64,000 nucleotides of DNA from Clostridium sp. DSM 17811 (GCF_018861905.1 NZ_JAHLDU010000014.1:1-64000), one strand, 5' to 3'. Positions 44,660 through 53,547 are shown, counted from the stretch's first letter. The notes: generated by a model not told the origin, from the sequence alone. Numbers and translations are program-made.

Positions 44660-44704
44660 TTTTCGACAAGTGTACTTGTCGAAAAGTTAGAATAATGGTA
44701 TATT
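44660..44704 (+). promoter_or_regulatory. Promoter with 26-bp palindromic operator
   Basis: ttttcgacaagt-gt-acttgtcgaaaa (44660-44685) is a perfect palindrome. Its right half supplies the -35 (TTGTCG), followed by a 17-bp spacer and TATATT (44699-44704). The HTH gene at 45061 is the obvious candidate regulator, giving autorepression of the two-gene unit. Confidence 0.75.
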
Positions 44705-44737
44705 ATACGCATAGATAGTAAAAGGAGTTTGTTAATT

Positions 44738-45058
44738 ATGAAAAAAGAAGAAATTTTAAAAAAAAGCAAATATGAAAATTTATGGGAAGATGAAAGGAGT
44801 AAACAAGTTACAATAAAATCAGAAAAAGATGCAGCACAAATAGCAACTTTCATAATAGCATTAGTTATGTTTTGGAAAATGTATCATAAAATGCCTTTTA
44901 ATGATTTGTTTGGAATTATTTTTATTCAACCTGCAATTACTTTTCTTTATAAGTATAAAAATAAAACAGAAGGAAAGTTATATTTATTTTTTGGAATTAT
45001 ACTGCTTTGCGTCTCAATTATATTCTTATTAGATTTCTTTATTAATGGAGCTAACTAA
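44738..45058 (+). CDS. Small three-helix membrane protein (DUF6442-like)
   Basis: A 106-residue protein from ATG 44738 (aaaggag upstream). A charged N-terminus (MKKEEILKKSKYENLWEDER) is followed by three hydrophobic segments, with TFLYKYKNKTEG between the last two. The layout matches the DUF6442-type proteins found beside HTH genes (name from memory) and the 92-residue protein at 61238-61516. It is followed 2 bases later by an HTH gene; a relic of the two-cysteine secreted protein lies 220 bases beyond. An immunity or stress role is inference. Confidence 0.7.
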   Translation: MKKEEILKKSKYENLWEDERSKQVTIKSEKDAAQIATFIIALVMFWKMYHKMPFNDLFGIIFIQPAITFLYKYKNKTEGKLYLFFGIILLCVSIIFLLDFFINGAN

Positions 45059-45060
45059 AT

Positions 45061-45267
45061 ATGGAAAAATTAACTTTGAAAAACAAATTAAGAGTTGCAA
45101 GAGCAGAAAAAAAGCTAACTCAAGATAGTTTAGCTGAAATGATTGGAGTTTCTCGGCAAACAATAAGTTCAATTGAAACTGGACAATTTTGTCCAACTGC
45201 GAAACTTGCACTTATCCTTTGCATTTCATTGGATATGAAGTTTGAAGAGTTATTTTACTTTGATTAA
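45061..45267 (+). CDS. Cro/C1-type HTH transcriptional regulator
   Basis: A 68-residue single-domain regulator: KNKLRVARAEKKLTQDSLAE and MIGVSRQTISSIETGQFCP are the XRE helix-turn-helix, then AKLALILCISLDMKFEELFYF. It follows the membrane-protein gene by 2 bases and probably binds the palindrome at 44660-44685. It resembles the relic at 33140 and the regulator at 59440-59643. Confidence 0.9.
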   Translation: MEKLTLKNKLRVARAEKKLTQDSLAEMIGVSRQTISSIETGQFCPTAKLALILCISLDMKFEELFYFD

Positions 45268-45484
45268 GCGACATTCTAATTACATTACATAAAACAAAAA
45301 TATCTATTGAATCATTATTGGAAAATATAGTATGTAGTGAAACGAAAAAAATCTAATGGAAACTATTCGTGTAAAAAAAACATACTATCGGTATAATGTT
45401 TAGATATTCAAATCGCTTTCGTGATAAAAGATACTCTCTATTTAAAATCTGCATTGAAATATTACACCGGCTATACCGGATATT

Positions 45485-45673
45485 TCATATATTAGATTCT
45501 TTAACACTACCTATTACCTTTATAAATTTCCTTATTTTATCTATTTTAGCTATAGTAACTGCAAGTGTTATTCCCATTGCACCTATACATTTCGTTATTT
45601 TCCACGCACTAGGATCAGCAACTATAGGGAAAACATTATTTTTAGTTAACTCAGTATTTGCTTGAGCTTTTTA
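45485..45673 (-). pseudogene. Fragment of a two-cysteine secreted protein like 61631-62590
   Basis: Minus-strand frame reads VFPIVADPSAWKITKCIGAM, then TLAVTIAKIDKIRKFIKVIG and a stop. This aligns with residues about 228-275 of the secreted protein at 61631-62590 (FPVIADPSAWQITKCVGSI). The N-terminal part and the end with the second cysteine are gone. Confidence 0.8.
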
Positions 45674-46012
45674 ATAGTACTTATGGTTAATGAGGTAACA
45701 TAATAGGAATTGCTTTACATTCAGATTTTGTTTTAGTTTTAAAAAATTACGTTTTTAAATGGATCTTCTGGGTTCAAAAAAACATCTTATTATATTGAAT
45801 GTTACTTATTTTATGTGGAACATAATGGTATAATTACTTTAACATCATTTTTTAATTCTAAGAAATGATAAGCAGAAGTTCTAATATAATGGATCTAATG
45901 TAAAATTAGATTTAGGTGAAAAAATTTAAAAACTATTTCTAAAATGTTAGTTAATTTATGTTTTTCTATGCTATATTGAAAAACATAAATTAACTAAGAG
46001 TGGAGGTTTAAA

Positions 46013-46499
46013 ATGATTATATGCAAAAATTGTGGTAATGAAGTAGATGAAAATGAACCTTATTGTCATTATTGTAGTCATGATATATATGAGAGTTTAG
46101 AGGATTCTCAAATTTCTTCAATTAATAATATTCAAAAGTTAAATACTAAGAAAGGGCGCCTTACGACTCTATTGGTAGCAGGCACCATAATAGCATGTTT
46201 TTGTATACCGATATTAATGAGCCATAAATTAAATCATAATGTTGCTCTTCTTAAGCAATCATCTAATAAAAAATATAACAATGTATCACAAATACATTAT
46301 AATGATAAAATTAGCAAAAAAATTAATCAGCATGTAGAAACATCTAAAGTGCCTTCTATAAGAAAACACAACAAGAAACAGCTATAACTAATCAATATAT
46401 TAAAGAAGACACTGAAAACAATTTTAGCTACACAACAAACTATAGGAATATTAACGGAAGTAAAGACAGTTTAATTAATAAAAAATTATTGCAATGTTA
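46013..46499 (+). pseudogene. Zinc-ribbon membrane protein, probably frameshifted
   Basis: Residues 1-30 hold a zinc ribbon (CKNCGNEVDENEPYCHYC), residues about 50-70 a transmembrane helix (LTTLLVAGTIIACFCIPIL), and an Asn/Lys-rich outer part. The frame stops at 46387 right after PSIRKHNKKQL. One base out of frame the sequence continues sensibly (TQQETAITNQYIKEDTENNF ... to 46499), so a single-base shift near 46360 likely shortened the C-terminus. The gene may still make a functional short form. Ribosome site gagtggagg. Confidence 0.6.
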
Positions 46500-46520
46500 A
46501 TACAATGTCAATAATTTTCC

Positions 46521-46571
46521 ATTACAATAATAATGATACAAATTTTGTATAATTTATACTATTATTGTAAT
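46521..46571 (+). promoter_or_regulatory. Promoter flanked by a 12-bp inverted repeat
   Basis: attacaataata (46521-46532) and tattattgtaat (46560-46571) are perfect inverted repeats bracketing a -10 TATAAT (46548-46553) ahead of the SH3-protein gene. The arrangement suits a repressor with two half-sites or DNA looping; the regulator is unknown. Confidence 0.5.
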
Positions 46572-46604
46572 AGAATAAAAATAAAAAACAGGAGTGATTT
46601 TAAT

Positions 46605-46940
46605 ATGAATAAGACATTATCTAGCTTAGTAATAGCTTTAGCATTGTCAACATCTGTAGTACCTACATTGGCGGTTAGCGCTACCACTGTACCAAAAGCA
46701 GCAACAACAAAAGTAAAAGCGGTAGTAAAATCTAAAACAGTATCTAAAATACAATATGGTGTAACTACATCTATTTTAAACATAAGAACCGGTGCATCAA
46801 CTAGCGATTCTATACTAGGAAAATATGCTAACAAAACTAAAATTGCAATCCTCGGTAGAACCGGTAGTTTTTATAAAGTAAGCTACAGTGGTAAAACAGG
46901 ATATGTAAGTATTAAATATGTGAAACTAACAACTAAATAA
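46605..46940 (+). CDS. Secreted SH3-domain (SH3_3) protein
   Basis: A 111-residue exported protein from ATG 46605 (caggagtg upstream). Signal peptide MNKTLSSLVIALALSTSVVP ... AVSA, a Lys/Ala/Thr-rich linker, then one bacterial SH3 domain (TSILNIRTGASTSDSILGKY, KTKIAILGRTGSFYKVSYSG, KTGYVSIKYVKL). Such domains bind cell-wall peptides. There is no catalytic domain. A perfect hairpin terminator follows. Confidence 0.85.
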   Translation: MNKTLSSLVIALALSTSVVPTLAVSATTVPKAATTKVKAVVKSKTVSKIQYGVTTSILNIRTGASTSDSILGKYANKTKIAILGRTGSFYKVSYSGKTGYVSIKYVKLTTK

Positions 46941-47025
46941 GGTATTATACCAAATTAGTAGGTTAATGAAGAATATTCTTTTATTTTGTCCCACTCACTA
47001 TAGACGTTGGTATCACGAAAAATTT

Positions 47026-47063
47026 ATAACCATTCCTCGCTCTCTAAGAGGTGGAATGGTTAT
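47026..47063 (+). terminator. Intrinsic terminator
   Basis: Stem ataaccattcc / ggaatggttat with a tail tttt; 86 bases after the SH3-protein stop. Confidence 0.8.
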
Positions 47064-47283
47064 TTTAAAAGTATTTAATCTAAAATATAAATTCTATCTA
47101 AACTTCCCCTCTCCTACCATGGATTTTAATTCTTTATTTGTAGCCGCTATAACCCTAACATTAACTCTATTAGTATTATTCGAACCAATTATTTGAATTT
47201 CCCCAGACTGAAGTACTAAAAGTCTGGATATCATTCGCCATTTCTTAAAAATGGCTTTACTCCACAGTATTAAATTACTACTA

Positions 47284-47730
47284 TTATTGAACTTTACCTA
47301 AATCCCAATAAGTAGTTATTTTTTCTTTCCATACAAAACTATACTTTTCTAATAAATCTTTAGGATCTATCGGCTTTCTGCCAGTTAATTTTTCAACAGT
47401 ATCCGTTTCATCTGCCATTAAACCATCTCTAATACCTGATTCATTTGTTACCATATCATTAGCACACCATGGTACAGGTGATTTTGGATAATTTCCATGT
47501 GAAGTACGAGGAATATATATTGAATCTAAATAATCATAATATTCTTCATTAAGCGTTGTATATTCATAATCAATACCAGATAATTTACTAATCATATCAC
47601 AAATTTCATGTTGACTAACTAATTTACCTGGGCATGTAAAAATCAATTGCTCTCCTGATACCTCTTTCAACATATTTGAAGCTACTCTTCCTCCTAGTTG
47701 TCCATCTGATCCTGTAACAATATAACGCAT
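47284..47730 (-). pseudogene. Internally deleted NmrA/SDR-type NAD(P)-binding protein
   Basis: 148 residues from ATG 47730; the start is chosen because the longer reading to 47745 puts the ggaggg site inside the gene. The first 30 residues are a Rossmann start (MRYIVTGSDGQLGGRVASNM), and after ISGEQLIFTCP-type residues it jumps to the C-terminal part of the family (GKLVSQHEICDMISKLSGID ... LTGRKPIDPKDLLEKYSFVW). NmrA-like proteins are about 285 residues, so roughly 140 central residues, including the active-site region, are missing without loss of frame. The divergent LysR gene is also a relic. Confidence 0.75.
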
Positions 47731-47924
47731 ATTTTTTCCCTCCATTTGTTTTTAATTAAAGGTATTAATCGAATAAATAATTTAATAAGCCGTTGGCTAA
47801 ACTCAAACATTTACATCAAGTAATATCTTATTTGTTAATATTTTAACGTTTTTTTTATTGGAACAGAAATCGAAATATGTTATTATTAATAGAAAACTTC
47901 TATAAGTGAAGGCGGTAAATTAAT

Positions 47925-48310
47925 ACTCTAGAAGATGAACTCAGATTAAAATTATTAATTAGAACAAAGAGAAAAGAAATTTATTTACCAATTATAATTT
48001 TGATTTAACTTTCACTGTAAAAGAAAGTATTCAAGATTTATCAGATGTTGATTATGAAGAGCTTTTTACCGGAAGATTTGTCTGTGTCTTACCTAAAGAC
48101 CATCCACTAACTCACAAAGCTATCATTAAAATAGATGACCTTCAAAATCAATCCCTTATTCTCTTAGACCCTGAGCTTTCCATTATTCCTATGGATATAA
48201 GTGATTTAATTTCATATGGGATTGCATGGCATAAAAACAATGTACACGATGAAATAAAAGGGTTCATTGCAATTACAAAACAAATCTATAAAATTCATAA
48301 AGTAAACTAA
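47925..48310 (+). pseudogene. Relic LysR-family regulator
   Basis: Reads LEDELRLKLLIRTKR (end of the LysR HTH), then, after a deletion and frame change, DVDYEELFTGRFVCVLPKDH and PLTHKAIIKIDDLQNQSLIL from the effector domain, then a shortened tail to TAA 48310. The start and about half of the protein are missing. It was divergent from the SDR gene, the usual LysR-target arrangement, and both have decayed. Confidence 0.8.
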
Positions 48311-48429
48311 TAATTTGTTGTTAAAATAATTAGAAAAAGCCTATCCATTCCATAAAATATCCTCCTTAAATTTGTTACATCATTTTTTACTGTTGCAGCA
48401 TAAATAATTTATTTAATTATACCATTATT

Positions 48430-48527
48430 ACTGTAAAATCCACGGCTAAAGCTGGTATACTTAATCCTATAATTGGACTTGAATTACATACAACTTTAGC
48501 TTTTGAAATATTCATACTTAGACAGTA
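48430..48527 (-). pseudogene. Remnant of a secreted VCBS-like protein paralogue
   Basis: 48430-48460 matches the signal-peptide region of the 37114-38283 gene (ccacggctaaagctggtata), and 48495-48527 matches its middle (tagcttttgaaatattcata). About 800 bases of the original are deleted between them. Confidence 0.65.
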
Positions 48528-48571
48528 TTCGTATCATTTGGTGGGTAACCTAAAAAAGAGTATTATTTTTA

Positions 48572-48600
48572 TTGACAGCTCATTGTTAATTGTATACAAT
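48572..48600 (+). promoter_or_regulatory. Consensus promoter for the TM nitroreductase
   Basis: TTGACA (48572-48577), 17 bp, TACAAT (48595-48600). The spacer and downstream sequence (attgtatacaat, caattgatatattg) are rich in small inverted repeats that could bind a repressor. Confidence 0.65.
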
Positions 48601-48690
48601 GTAATTGAACGCAATTGATATATTGTATTATTAGAAAGGATTATAGGTTGCCTTTAATAACCTAAATATATTTTACAAGAGGTATAATAA

Positions 48691-49533
48691 ATGAATATTG
48701 ATTTTTCAATTGAAGATGCAGTAAAAAAAAGATACAGTGTAAGAAACTATCAAGAAAGAGAAATTGAACCAACTAAAAGAAAAGCTATTGAATCTTTTAT
48801 TGATTCTTTAAATAATCCATTTGGAAATGAAGTCAATTTTCACTATCTTGATGACAAGGACATAAAAAACAAAGAAAAACTTGGAACCTACGGCGTTATT
48901 AAAGGCTCAAAGCAATACATCGGAACAACTATTAAATTAGAACCAATGGCACTCGAAGCATTGGGATATGAATTGGAATCAGTAGTTCTTTATTTAGCAC
49001 ATCTTGATCTTGGAACTTGCTTTCTCGGAGGAACCTTCGATCGTGAAGGCTTTGCAGATGCTATGAAGATTAAAGAAGGAGAATTATTCCCAATCATAAC
49101 ACCTTATGGATATGCCGCCGCCACTAAGCATGAAAAAGAGATAGAAATGAGAACAATGATTCAAGCAGATAAACGTAAAGAATGGGATCAATTATTTTAT
49201 AAAAATGATTTTAATTCTCCTCTTACTAAAGAAGAAGCCGGTAGTCTTGCCTTTCCACTAGAAATGGTTCGATTAGCACCATCAGCATCAAATAAACAGC
49301 CGTGGAGAATACTTCTTAAAGATGGTGACTTCCATTTTTATGAATGTAAAGAACCTGGATATAGCGATAGGTTCCCCTACGATATCCAAAAAGTAGATAT
49401 GGGAATTGCCGCAGCACACTTTGATTTTTCACTTAAAGAAAAAGGTATTAAAGGTCATTTTAATACGGTATCTAAGCCGAAGCTAGAGTTGCCTGAGAAT
49501 ATGGAGTATGTTTTTTCTTGGATAAGGGAATAA
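48691..49533 (+). CDS. TM-type nitroreductase (PF14512-like)
   Basis: A 280-residue protein made of two nitroreductase-like halves: residues 1-140 (IEDAVKKRYSVRNYQEREIE, LYLAHLDLGTCFLGGTFDRE) and 185-280 (FPLEMVRLAPSASNKQPWRI, KVDMGIAAAHFDFSLKEKGI). This is the putative TM nitroreductase layout, FMN-dependent. ATG follows aagaggt. Monocistronic behind a strong promoter. Clostridia use such enzymes against nitroaromatics or quinones; the natural substrate is not known. Confidence 0.88.
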   Translation: MNIDFSIEDAVKKRYSVRNYQEREIEPTKRKAIESFIDSLNNPFGNEVNFHYLDDKDIKNKEKLGTYGVIKGSKQYIGTTIKLEPMALEALGYELESVVLYLAHLDLGTCFLGGTFDREGFADAMKIKEGELFPIITPYGYAAATKHEKEIEMRTMIQADKRKEWDQLFYKNDFNSPLTKEEAGSLAFPLEMVRLAPSASNKQPWRILLKDGDFHFYECKEPGYSDRFPYDIQKVDMGIAAAHFDFSLKEKGIKGHFNTVSKPKLELPENMEYVFSWIRE

Positions 49534-49536
49534 AAA

Positions 49537-49586
49537 GTGAAACAAGAGAAGCCATTATAAAGAGGCCTCTCTTGTTTCATTTATAT
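49537..49586. repeat. Duplicated terminator hairpin, copy 2
   Basis: Nearly the same 45 bases as 33548-33597 (arms gtgaaacaagaga / tctcttgtttcat). It lies between the nitroreductase stop and the converging glucosaminidase gene. Confidence 0.8.
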
Positions 49587-50117
49587 TTACATATATTATT
49601 TTCATAAGGTTTAAGCACTTCTGAAGATATTTAATATCTTCGTCAGTTGTGTTTTCAGTTATTTCAGATCTAGGAGCGCAGACATAAAGATAAAGTTTAT
49701 TTTGCTCAATTATAGATATTAGTTTTCAGGGTACTCCTCGTCAGTACAGTACCCTGAGTTATAGACGTTTTGGCAAGCTTCTTTGTAGTCTTTAGACGTT
49801 ATTACAGATTTGTACCTGCTAAAGCTTAAAAGCTTTCCATGGTCCAGGATGCTTGCCTCGAGCGTTTCATACTTTCTAAACACACACACCATGGGAGTGC
49901 TTACTCCATTTATAAATTCATGAGTATTAAATTCTTGAACTTCATATCCAGAGCCTTCTGTCCATTTGATACCAAAGATGTTATTACCTTTAACATATTG
50001 CAGCCAGCCTGTTTCGAGTATTGCCTGAGCTATAGTTAATGAGGGAAGGATGTTGTATTTTTCATAGGATAGTAATGCTCCTGGGATTAGGCTTTCTATT
50101 ATTTGGGTTTTGTCCAT
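49555..50117 (-). pseudogene. Frameshifted glucosaminidase (FlgJ/Lyz-like) autolysin or endolysin
   Basis: The frame from ATG 50117 (aaaggaggaa upstream) gives 132 residues of a mannosyl-glycoprotein endo-beta-N-acetylglucosaminidase domain: PSLTIAQAILETGWLQYVKG (catalytic Glu), NNIFGIKWTEG, YETLEASILDHGKLL, NVYNSGYCTDEEYPEN, then a stop at 49719. One base out of frame the homologous tail continues (LISIIEQNKLYLYVCAPRSE ...) and ends in INETREASL inside the duplicated hairpin. A single-base loss near 49720 removes about 55 residues. The catalytic domain could still fold. Confidence 0.8.
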
Positions 50118-50197
50118 TGGTGATTCCTCCTTTAGGGTTTTAACTTATATATATGGAGGAAGGGAGAGGTTTTGAGATTTTGGGAAGATTATTTTAT

Positions 50198-50306
50198 TAT
50201 ACTTAGTTAATTTTAACTGAGCAATTACGATTTTGAATGGATACTTTTGATTCAATATAATTTTCATTATTATTCTGACGCTTGGATAAGGCAATAGTAG
50301 TATAAT
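50198..50306 (+). promoter_or_regulatory. Repeated promoter element, copy C (core only)
   Basis: 50262-50306 shares ttcattattattctgac, cttggataaggcaatag and ataattgaataaatg with copy B. The paired boxes are degenerate here. 50198-50232 (cttagttaattttaactgag) recurs at about 42848-42880. The element drives the small membrane protein at 50387. Confidence 0.6.
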
Positions 50307-50386
50307 TGAATAAATGTTTGATGTTATACTTGTACAGTACAATCATATTAAATTTAAAAATAAAATCAATGGGTGGTAGACTTAGT

Positions 50387-50551
50387 ATGAGTAAAAAAAC
50401 AAATAGATTCTGGAGCATTGTAGTAATTATTTTTTCAGTATTAGCAATTATTTGTGAACTATTATACAAACATTACTTAATATTAATATTTATGATTCCA
50501 CAAATATTAATTGCAATTTATAACATAAAAAATTTTAGGGTGGAAAAATAG
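50387..50551 (+). CDS. 54-residue two-helix membrane protein
   Basis: Starts MSKKTNRFWSIVVIIFSVLA and has a second helix (HYLILIFMIPQILIAIYNI) with a basic end (KNFRVEK). Alternative start 50369 (MGGRLSMSKK). A gggtggtag stretch upstream is a modest ribosome site. It sits behind repeated promoter element copy C, like the 372-596 membrane protein behind copy A. Confidence 0.6.
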   Translation: MSKKTNRFWSIVVIIFSVLAIICELLYKHYLILIFMIPQILIAIYNIKNFRVEK

Positions 50552-50575
50552 TTTGGTACAATTTATTCATTTATA

Positions 50576-50686
50576 TCGATACAATTAAATCCACATTAAA
50601 TGATATGGGTTTACTTTATTAAGTGCGTATTGATATTCTGAAAGTAACACAATACCAATTGAGTTACTTTCAGATTGAGGCTATTA
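50576..50686 (+). repeat. GTCGACACAA repeat, copy 6
   Basis: The closest match to copy 1: hairpin remnant atccacattaaatgatatgg, linker ttattaagtgcgtattgata, second hairpin gaaagtaacacaatacc...gagttactttc, then attgaggctattac. The first stem here no longer pairs well. Confidence 0.7.
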
Positions 50687-50698
50687 CTCATAATTTTT

Positions 50699-51406
50699 TT
50701 AAAGAATTAAATCTTTGTTTTCATAATACTTAATTGATATATTCACCGATGTATACAATATTATAAGTAATATACCTATGAGGGCAACATTAGCTATTAT
50801 ACCTGGTATACCACTAAAATATTTAACAATATTATAAATATTTTCACTGCCCATAATATACAAAACTAAGATTGGAACAAAACATATAAGAATACTTACA
50901 AGAGCAAAGATATTTCGTACCTTTAAATATTCTAATTTAAAATAAATCGGGAAATAAATAGATATAAACAATATAGTACTTAAAAGAGAATACATAATTA
51001 TAATTTTGAAATTCATTAGTTTACTAAAATCATCAAGATGCATTAACTTACTTACATGAATAAAAGCACCAACGCCTAAACCAGAAATCCCTATACGTCT
51101 AAATACAAATGTGAAAACTATAGTGCAAATAATAGCAAAAATTAAAAATAGCATGGATTCTATATATTTTGAAAATACTACCTCTCTTCTGTTTACTGGT
51201 AAACTGCTAAACATAATATTGGAATTATACTTATAATCATTTTCACAAGAGTTCTTAAAATACTCATAGGCAATAAGTGGCGGAACTATTATATAAATAA
51301 ACGCTGGAGCATTTATGAAAAACATATTATTTGTAAAACATAGTATTAAAACTACTGGAAAAGTTCCTTTGGTAATGCTAATGTCCTTTAAAACTAAATT
51401 AAACAT
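50699..51406 (-). CDS. ABC-2 type permease (second permease of the YtrA-type operon)
   Basis: A 235-residue membrane protein with six hydrophobic segments; start MFNLVLKDISITKGTF and the motif SSLPVNRREVVFSKYIESML mark ABC2_membrane_5 permeases. It is last in the GntR-ATPase-permease-peptide-permease operon. The near-identical first residues of the other permease (MFNLVLKDILMQKK) show a tandem duplication. The pair probably forms a heterodimeric exporter with the ATPase at 52263. Confidence 0.85.
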   Translation of the reverse strand: MFNLVLKDISITKGTFPVVLILCFTNNMFFINAPAFIYIIVPPLIAYEYFKNSCENDYKYNSNIMFSSLPVNRREVVFSKYIESMLFLIFAIICTIVFTFVFRRIGISGLGVGAFIHVSKLMHLDDFSKLMNFKIIIMYSLLSTILFISIYFPIYFKLEYLKVRNIFALVSILICFVPILVLYIMGSENIYNIVKYFSGIPGIIANVALIGILLIILYTSVNISIKYYENKDLIL

Positions 51407-51427
51407 ATTACTTCCTCCATTAAAACC

Positions 51428-51541
51428 TTACTTATTTTTTATTCTTGTATATATTCCTATTGATAATAAAATTGCGATTCCTAAGAAAAAAAATGCAGAT
51501 TGTTTTCTCACAATATATTCTGTAATAGTTGCTATTAACAA
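51428..51541 (-). CDS. 37-residue membrane peptide inside the ABC operon
   Basis: TTG start at 51541 behind aggggg; product MLIATITEYIVRKQSAFFFL ... IGIYTRIKNK with one transmembrane helix. It lies between the two permease genes on the same strand (55 bases after the first, 22 before the second). Ytr-type operons of Bacillus also contain a tiny membrane protein, so it may be an accessory subunit. Coding status is reasonable but unproven. Confidence 0.5.
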   Translation of the reverse strand: MLIATITEYIVRKQSAFFFLGIAILLSIGIYTRIKNK

Positions 51542-51595
51542 TTTACTACCCCCTAATATCGAATTTGAATAAGTTTTCAACCTTATTATTTTAAT

Positions 51596-52270
51596 CTATA
51601 AATCCTTATTAATATAAATTTTGAGTGAAGTAAAAATTGATATAGAAATTAATATAATTGAGCAGCATAGAAATGACATAACCATATATAATTCAAAATT
51701 AGGCAAAATCACAAAATTCATTAAAGAGTCTTTTGCAGTACCATTGTCAATGAGTGTAACTATCACAACTGTAATAGTTACACAAATAAATATAAAATAA
51801 TTCAAAACCTTGTTAATCAATTGTGATTTTAAGTATCCAAGCCATAGATAAATGGGTAAATATACGCAGCTGTAAACAACAGTAAAAATTGAAACTATTA
51901 TTATATCAGTTAAATTCATAAATCTATTAATATGGCTAAGTCCAGAAAATTTGATTATAGAAGCAAATAGTATTGTAATAGCAATTCCAATAATAAGAAA
52001 AATAAAACTTGATAAATACTTGCTAATAACTATTTCTTTTCGGTTTACTGGCAAGCTGTTAATCATTCTATCAACATCATTTCTTTCACCAAATCCACAA
52101 CTGCTTGTAATTAATGAAATTGCAAATATAGATGGTGTTAAAATATAAACAGATGCAGCTCCTAGAAATTGTAGAATACAAATGATAATAAAATTTAATA
52201 AGATTGCTATCATTAAATCCTTAGTACTTTTTTTCTGCATAAGAATATCCTTTAGAACTAAGTTAAACAT
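51596..52270 (-). CDS. ABC-2 type permease (first permease)
   Basis: A 224-residue permease with six hydrophobic segments, start MFNLVLKDILMQKKSTKDLM and INSLPVNRKEIVISKYLSSF. The start overlaps the ATPase stop by 8 bases, so the two are translationally coupled. It pairs with the paralogue at 50699-51406. Confidence 0.85.
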   Translation of the reverse strand: MFNLVLKDILMQKKSTKDLMIAILLNFIIICILQFLGAASVYILTPSIFAISLITSSCGFGERNDVDRMINSLPVNRKEIVISKYLSSFIFLIIGIAITILFASIIKFSGLSHINRFMNLTDIIIVSIFTVVYSCVYLPIYLWLGYLKSQLINKVLNYFIFICVTITVVIVTLIDNGTAKDSLMNFVILPNFELYMVMSFLCCSIILISISIFTSLKIYINKDL

Positions 52271-53141
52271 TCCTACCTCCCTTAACCGTATAAACCATAA
52301 TATCCTCTAGACTTGCTCTTTCAATTAAAATGTCTTTACCAATAACCTTTTTTATTCTTTCAGCGTTGTCAGTTAAAGCTTCAAATCCAAAAGAATTTTC
52401 ATTTATTCCAATAAATTCTCGTTTTATATTATCAGTTATAAGTGATCGATCACCTTTTACAATTTTGTATTTTTCTAATATATCATCTTTAGAATCAGAG
52501 AAAACTATCTTGCCCTTATTAATAAAGGTAATTGAATCAGCCACCTTCTCTAAATCTGTAGTTATATGTGTTGAAAAAAATATACTTTTATTTTCATCTT
52601 GAATGATAAAACGAAGAATTTGTAATAATTCACTTCTAAATACAGGATCTAACCCTGAAGTTGGTTCATCCATTAAGATAAGTTCAGCTTTATGTGAAAG
52701 TGCAATAGCAAGAGAATATTTTATTTTCATACCTTTTGACAATTCTTTTATCTTTTTATTTTTAGGTAAGTTAAAATCTAAAAGATATTTATTAAATGCA
52801 TTATTATCCCAATTTTTATAGAACCGAGATATTATATTTTTCATTTCAATTAATTTTAAATTTTCATAACAGTATGTTTCATCGTATACAAAACCTATTC
52901 TCTGTTTAATATTCTTTTCACTTTTTATGTTATCAAGACCAAAAATTTTCACATTTCCTGAATCTTTTTTAATCAAATTCATTATAAGATTTATTGTAGT
53001 ACTTTTGCCGGAACCATTTGGCCCTATAAACCCCATAATATAACCTTTTTTCAATTTAAAATTTACATCATTTAAAGTAAAATCTTTATAGTTTTTGGTT
53101 AAATTTTTAACTTCTAAAATATTATCCGTATTAATCCCCAC
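52263..53141 (-). CDS. ABC transporter ATP-binding protein
   Basis: A 292-residue ATPase: Walker A GFIGPNGSGKSTTINLIMNL, signature KELSKGMKIKYSLAIALSHK, Walker B LILMDEPTSGLDP, switch His in FFSTHITTDLEKVADSI. The C-terminal 80 residues are typical of BcrA/YtrB-like exporters for cell-wall-active peptides. It lies 2 bases after the GntR gene. The operon as a whole resembles antibiotic-sensing YtrABCD systems. Confidence 0.9.
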   Translation of the reverse strand: MGINTDNILEVKNLTKNYKDFTLNDVNFKLKKGYIMGFIGPNGSGKSTTINLIMNLIKKDSGNVKIFGLDNIKSEKNIKQRIGFVYDETYCYENLKLIEMKNIISRFYKNWDNNAFNKYLLDFNLPKNKKIKELSKGMKIKYSLAIALSHKAELILMDEPTSGLDPVFRSELLQILRFIIQDENKSIFFSTHITTDLEKVADSITFINKGKIVFSDSKDDILEKYKIVKGDRSLITDNIKREFIGINENSFGFEALTDNAERIKKVIGKDILIERASLEDIMVYTVKGGRNV

Positions 53142-53143
53142 CC

Positions 53144-53521
53144 CTATTTAGTATTTTCAGATAAAATATCAAGTAATTCTTTCAAATCGTCTAAAGACAA
53201 ATCAATAAATTTGCTTTCTTCAATAGCCTCTGTTAATTTATCTTCAATAATTTTCATCTTTCTTTCCCTCAATAACTCTTTGTTTTGCCCTGCTACATAG
53301 GATCCTTTTCCATGTACGGTGTTTATAAAACCTTCCATTTCAAGCTTTTCATAAGCCCTTTTAGTTGTACTGACACTAATTCGAAGCTCAATAGCTAAAT
53401 TTCTAATAGAGGGAAGTGCATCACCTTCATTTAATTGTTCACTAAAAATATTATTTTTTATCTGTGTTGTAATCTGTTCATATATCGGCTCATCAGATGA
53501 GTTTGAGATTATTATTTTCAT
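53144..53521 (-). CDS. GntR-family regulator, YtrA subfamily
   Basis: A 125-residue regulator: the winged HTH PIYEQITTQIKNNIFSEQLN, ALPSIRNLAIELRISVSTTK, GSYVAGQNKE, followed by a short helical dimer domain characteristic of YtrA. It is first in the operon and almost certainly represses it at the direct/inverted repeats upstream (53548-53585), with derepression by cell-envelope stress. ATG follows aaggagac. Confidence 0.9.
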   Translation of the reverse strand: MKIIISNSSDEPIYEQITTQIKNNIFSEQLNEGDALPSIRNLAIELRISVSTTKRAYEKLEMEGFINTVHGKGSYVAGQNKELLRERKMKIIEDKLTEAIEESKFIDLSLDDLKELLDILSENTK

Positions 53522-53547
53522 TTTAAGTCTCCTTTAAGGAAATATAT

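Noticed and set aside
45396-45665. 89-codon plus-strand frame
   Set aside because: It is antisense to the recognisable fragment of the two-cysteine secreted protein (45485-45673).
46966-47196. 76-codon frame after the SH3 gene
   Set aside because: It crosses the terminator hairpin at 47026-47063 and has no plausible start signal.
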